Source: Blastocystis hominis
Taxonomy: Eukaryota > Sar > Bigyra > Opalinata > Blastocystidae
Direction of reading: 5' to 3'
Length of the DNA stretch: 64,000 bases
Assembly: GCF_000151665.1 (NCBI RefSeq)
Contig: NW_013171868.1
Span: 317,501-381,500, forward strand
The position numbers and the translations under genes are program-made. The notes below the pieces were generated by a model, which saw only the letters and a list, made by a program, of their open reading frames with translations, was not told the origin of the DNA and did not search any database. Shown here piece after piece: positions 60,832-64,000 of the stretch. How positions within the stretch are numbered: position 1 is the stretch's first letter; each line of letters begins with the position of its first letter.

Positions 60832-62729
60832 TGATATATTTACTATAAACAGTAATATCAATTAACAATGACTAAAATTGTATTGAGATTTGATTTTTGT
60901 ATATTACACTTCGATAGTTGACTAATGATTGTGAATTTTACTTCTTTACAAAAGTCCAAAGCATGAAGTAGAAAGAATACATTCATTATGAGCAAGTCAT
61001 TGAGTAGTGTAATGTTAAATGTAGAGTTTTTGGTTATGACTTGAAATGTGGTTGTATTCTATAAGGATCCAATGTGAAACCTCATTTTAATCCACAGTAT
61101 ATCAACGATACGCTGAAAGTTGTGTTTAAATATTGTATATACAGCAAATGATATAATTCAGATACAAAGATACATTTCTAAAACTCTTACTTTTTGATCA
61201 ATATTATATATACACCCAAATTGGAATTGTGCTCTTTTTGTTTTTGTTTTTGTTTCACTGTGTTTTGGATACTTTCGTTCTTTTTTAGAATATGTGAGTT
61301 CAAGAATATCTAGCGAATATAGTGTATTTCGTATTTCTTAGCCTCTATCAAACGTGTATTTCTACTATCTGTGTTTTGAATTCTTTGTTAGGAAACACAT
61401 GAAATGGTCGGAATAGTATTATGTATCAAAATGTTCATCTGAATGACTTGTTCTATTGTTCTCTACAATTTCATATTTTGTTTCTCTACGGTATTGTCCA
61501 ATGTTTTGAAAGCCTTATATGAACTAAGAATACCTATTTGAATAGTTACTCCAATCTTGTCCATATTGCTATTCTATATACTTTCTTGTTTGTAAAATTG
61601 GATATCAAGTATATTGCACGAATGGGTAAAACCACGAGTCCGTACAAACACAGCATCTATAGATCCGCACTAAAATCGATCGCAAATGGTAAAGTAGTAT
61701 TCAATTCCATAATATAATCATTTCCTTCAAAGTACATTCTTCTACACACGAAAACTCTACCAGTGATGCATAGCAATGTATCACAACACAGTCATCAATA
61801 TATTTGTGTGATCAACAAGACCAAGAAATCATAACGAGACGAAATCACCTAAGATGGTATAAAAGCAATGATCAAGTGTATTGAACGAAAGTAGCTATTT
61901 CATCTTATAATGAATCGGTGTGTTTCACTTAATAGGAACATTGTTTCATACATAACATAGTATAAATATGTACTTATGAATACAAAACCATATATAATAC
62001 GGTATTAGAGACCAAATATGATGAACAAAACTCATTTTCAACAAACATAATAGACAACTAGCACTCATATTATTTCGATAGGATTCTATGATACAACGCT
62101 TTAACTTTAGTAAAGTCATTGTCTTTATATTTGATGGAATCGATGGCAATCCACTTCGCTTGAGGCACAACCGGCCTGTTTTCAACCTTCATTCTCCTTC
62201 TTACGATATGTTTCTACAGATTAAGCATGAAAAACAAGAACAAACAAGAACCGCCAGTAACTGTTTCCTCTTTTCACATGCTAATTGATATAGAATAGGG
62301 TCAGTATATAGTATGGACCCTTTCTGACCAGTAGAATATACTGGATAGAACTCCATACGATTGTTATTCATTCCACAATATGATTGTAGTTTCGACAAAT
62401 AGGCCATATTTAAAAACCTGTCCCAATTATCATCTACTCTGACAAGTAACCAATAGAAACTCAAGGATTTTAATTATATATTTAACCGATCATATCTATT
62501 CACTCCCACATAAGCACTCCATTATATTATCGGATCGTTATCTCTTTGAAATAGTTTATCGATTTCGATCCAAAAGTGAATAGTCTCAATTCCAAAATTA
62601 TAGACTATTTTTGTAGATATCGTTGAAATGATTGGTTAGTAATAATGGCCGATGTGCCTTAATTCTGTCTATATAAGGATACACCAATATTATAATCTAA
62701 AATTCATTTTATTTTTGTGAGTGAACAAG
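60832..62729. other. AT-rich region with possible gene remnants
   Basis: About 1.9 kb of low GC. An ATG at 61623 opens MGKTTSPYKHSIYRSALKSI and then a possible intron, without a recognisable continuation. The minus strand has a coding-like stretch at 62062-62464 (separate entry). No RNA gene or mobile element recognised. Confidence 0.45.
62062..62464 (-). pseudogene. Possible small gene or gene remnant
   Basis: A frame beginning FYWLLVRVDDNWDRFLNMAY continues to ACEKRKQLLA, then through an intron of about 38 nt into KHIVRRRMKVENRPVVPQAK and KYKDNDFTKVKALYHRILSK with a TAA stop. The composition looks protein-like, but there is no good start upstream and no family is recognised. It could be the 3' end of an undetected gene or a decayed copy. 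Confidence 0.35.
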
Positions 62730-64000
62730 ATGAAATTGGTACTGGTATCGGTATTGTTGAGTATATCTTCGTTATGATGTTGAGTTTTAGTTGCCATTGC
62801 GCTTAGCGATCTAACTTGTACTACTGGAGAGACATACATGAAGTTCATCAAGAAATGCGGCAAGTCCTGGGCAAGTGAAGAATCGTTCAAGGTATATTCT
62901 GGATCTACCTTGTTGTATACGGGAAGTGGTTTTGCTAACAACGAAACTCGTACTATTGAACGATGCGTGACTACCTCCACCAACAACCAATACACCGTTG
63001 AGCTGATCGACTCTTATGGTGATTCTTGGTATACTGGAGCTTATCTTGCTATTTATGGCCAATACGGTAATATTGTCTTCAAGAATTATATGGTTGAAAA
63101 GCGTTTGGAAACTTTCAACATCTCTTTGTACTATGGTGTTGACAAGGATGCTACTTGGAAGATGACCTCTGGATCGATTACTGATGGCTGGACTGATTAT
63201 TCGTTCTCTGACAGCACTTGGTCGGATGCTACCCTTGGCTCTGTGACTGCGTCTGCTTCTGGTACTCAGTACTTCCGCAAGCAGTTCGTTGGTCTTGCGA
63301 ACATGGCTGCTTACAATGTAAAATTGTACTACAAGGCTGGAGTGATTGCCTATGTCAATGGAGTTGAAGTCTATCGTGATAACATGCCCGACGGACCTAT
63401 TTCTGCTAGTTCTGCTGCTACTGGAGAGTACCCCGCTATTGATTACCATGGATTCATTCGTCCTGGTACTGAAGTGGCTGCCCAGCAATCGATTCTGGCT
63501 GTTGAAGTCCATTTCTTTACTGCGCAAACCAACGTTGATTTCAATGCTTATCTTGCTATTTTGGCTTCTTCTACCTCTGAGAACAACTGTTTCATCTATG
63601 CTGATGATGCATCTGTGTCTTCCACCCAAGGTTCGTATGTTGCCGATATTTATGATTGGTCGAGAACTACTTACTACAGTGTTGGCGCCTCCGATTTCCC
63701 TGCGACTGTAACCTATTCTCTCAATGGTGATAAGGCTTACATCAACTATGTTCGTGTATGGCCTTACACTGGTACTATTTCTTTGCCTAGTACCTTCACT
63801 TGGCAAGGATCGAACGATAATTCGCAGTGGATGGACGTGATCAGTGTCTCTGGAGCTACCTATGAAGCGAGCACATATCAAACGTTTGGATGCTATTTCT
63901 ATGCTTCACTTTATCCTTACTATCGTGTCGTTATCGAGAGTAGCAGTACCACATATTCGAACGTCTACGAAATGCAGCCTCTGATTTGCGGAATACCTGT
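62730..64000 (+). CDS. Secreted beta-sandwich/discoidin-like surface protein, 3' end outside window
   Basis: Exon 1 62730-62760, intron 62761-62790 (30 nt), exon 2 open to the window end (413 residues seen). Signal peptide MKLVLVSVLLIAIALS, split by the intron. One copy of the CG...EES...DSYGDSW domain, then a beta-sandwich containing FRKQFVGLANMAAYNVKLYY and AYVNGVEVYRDNMPDG, then a discoidin-like part TFTWQGSNDNSQWMDVI. The same three modules in the same order form the C-terminal third of the pseudoprotease at the left edge, so the two are paralogues. Here there is no protease domain and no Thr/Pro tract. Likely a sugar- or surface-binding secreted protein. Confidence 0.85.

Noticed and set aside
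1-64000. Retroelement, viral or Polinton-like insertions
   Set aside because: No reverse transcriptase, integrase, capsid or terminal repeat pattern recognised anywhere in the window.

Overview
This window is eukaryotic nuclear DNA, most likely from Blastocystis or a close stramenopile relative. Almost every gene is cut by introns of only about 27-37 nt (GT...AG) that restore one reading frame. The octamer TGTTTGTT follows several gene ends, as known for Blastocystis mRNA 3' ends. One gene (51.2 kb) has no encoded stop before that octamer, again as known for Blastocystis. The beta subunit of propionyl-CoA carboxylase, part of its mitochondrion-related organelle, is also present. The species call is inference (about 0.75). 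I saw no viral, retroelement or CRISPR structure.

Layout. 1-7.1 kb, minus strand: ribosomal protein uL23 (cut by the window edge), a Ubl/zinc-like protein, and a very long secreted papain-like pseudoprotease with mucin-like Pro/Thr tracts and tandem beta-sandwich repeats. 8.9-17.6 kb: an unrecognised giant protein with helical repeats, three PH-like folds and a zinc finger, then convergent PCCB. 18-22.5 kb: an AT-rich island with two tandem SNM1/Artemis-type beta-CASP nucleases, one carrying 15 copies of a 33-bp coding repeat. 22.8-29.4 kb: a fucosyltransferase-like enzyme, tRNA-Glu(CTC) and DNA topoisomerase II. 30-41 kb: a low-complexity protein, a PSMG4-like chaperone, a FANCJ-type helicase, an Hsp110-type chaperone, a tail-anchored MORN-like protein and an aldo-keto reductase.

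41.6-60.8 kb is a GC-rich, tightly packed block: TPLATE-like TSET subunit, FTS/AKTIP, a two-part Dicer-like locus split by a 400-bp minisatellite, an acidic protein, the SSU-processome protein UTP21, the ribosome-collision E3 ligase ZNF598/Hel2 and an unrecognised helical protein. 60.8-62.7 kb is AT-rich and nearly empty. The right edge holds the start of a second secreted protein, a paralogue of the pseudoprotease's C-terminal half.

The genes do not form one pathway. Themes are genome maintenance (topoisomerase II, FANCJ, two SNM1), RNA and ribosome biology (uL23, UTP21, ZNF598, Dicer), protein quality control (Hsp110, PSMG4), trafficking (TPLATE, FTS) and cell surface. Gene spacing is extreme: two convergent genes are 1 nt apart and two divergent start codons are 26 nt apart. 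Exon joins were worked out by eye; those marked uncertain need transcript data.
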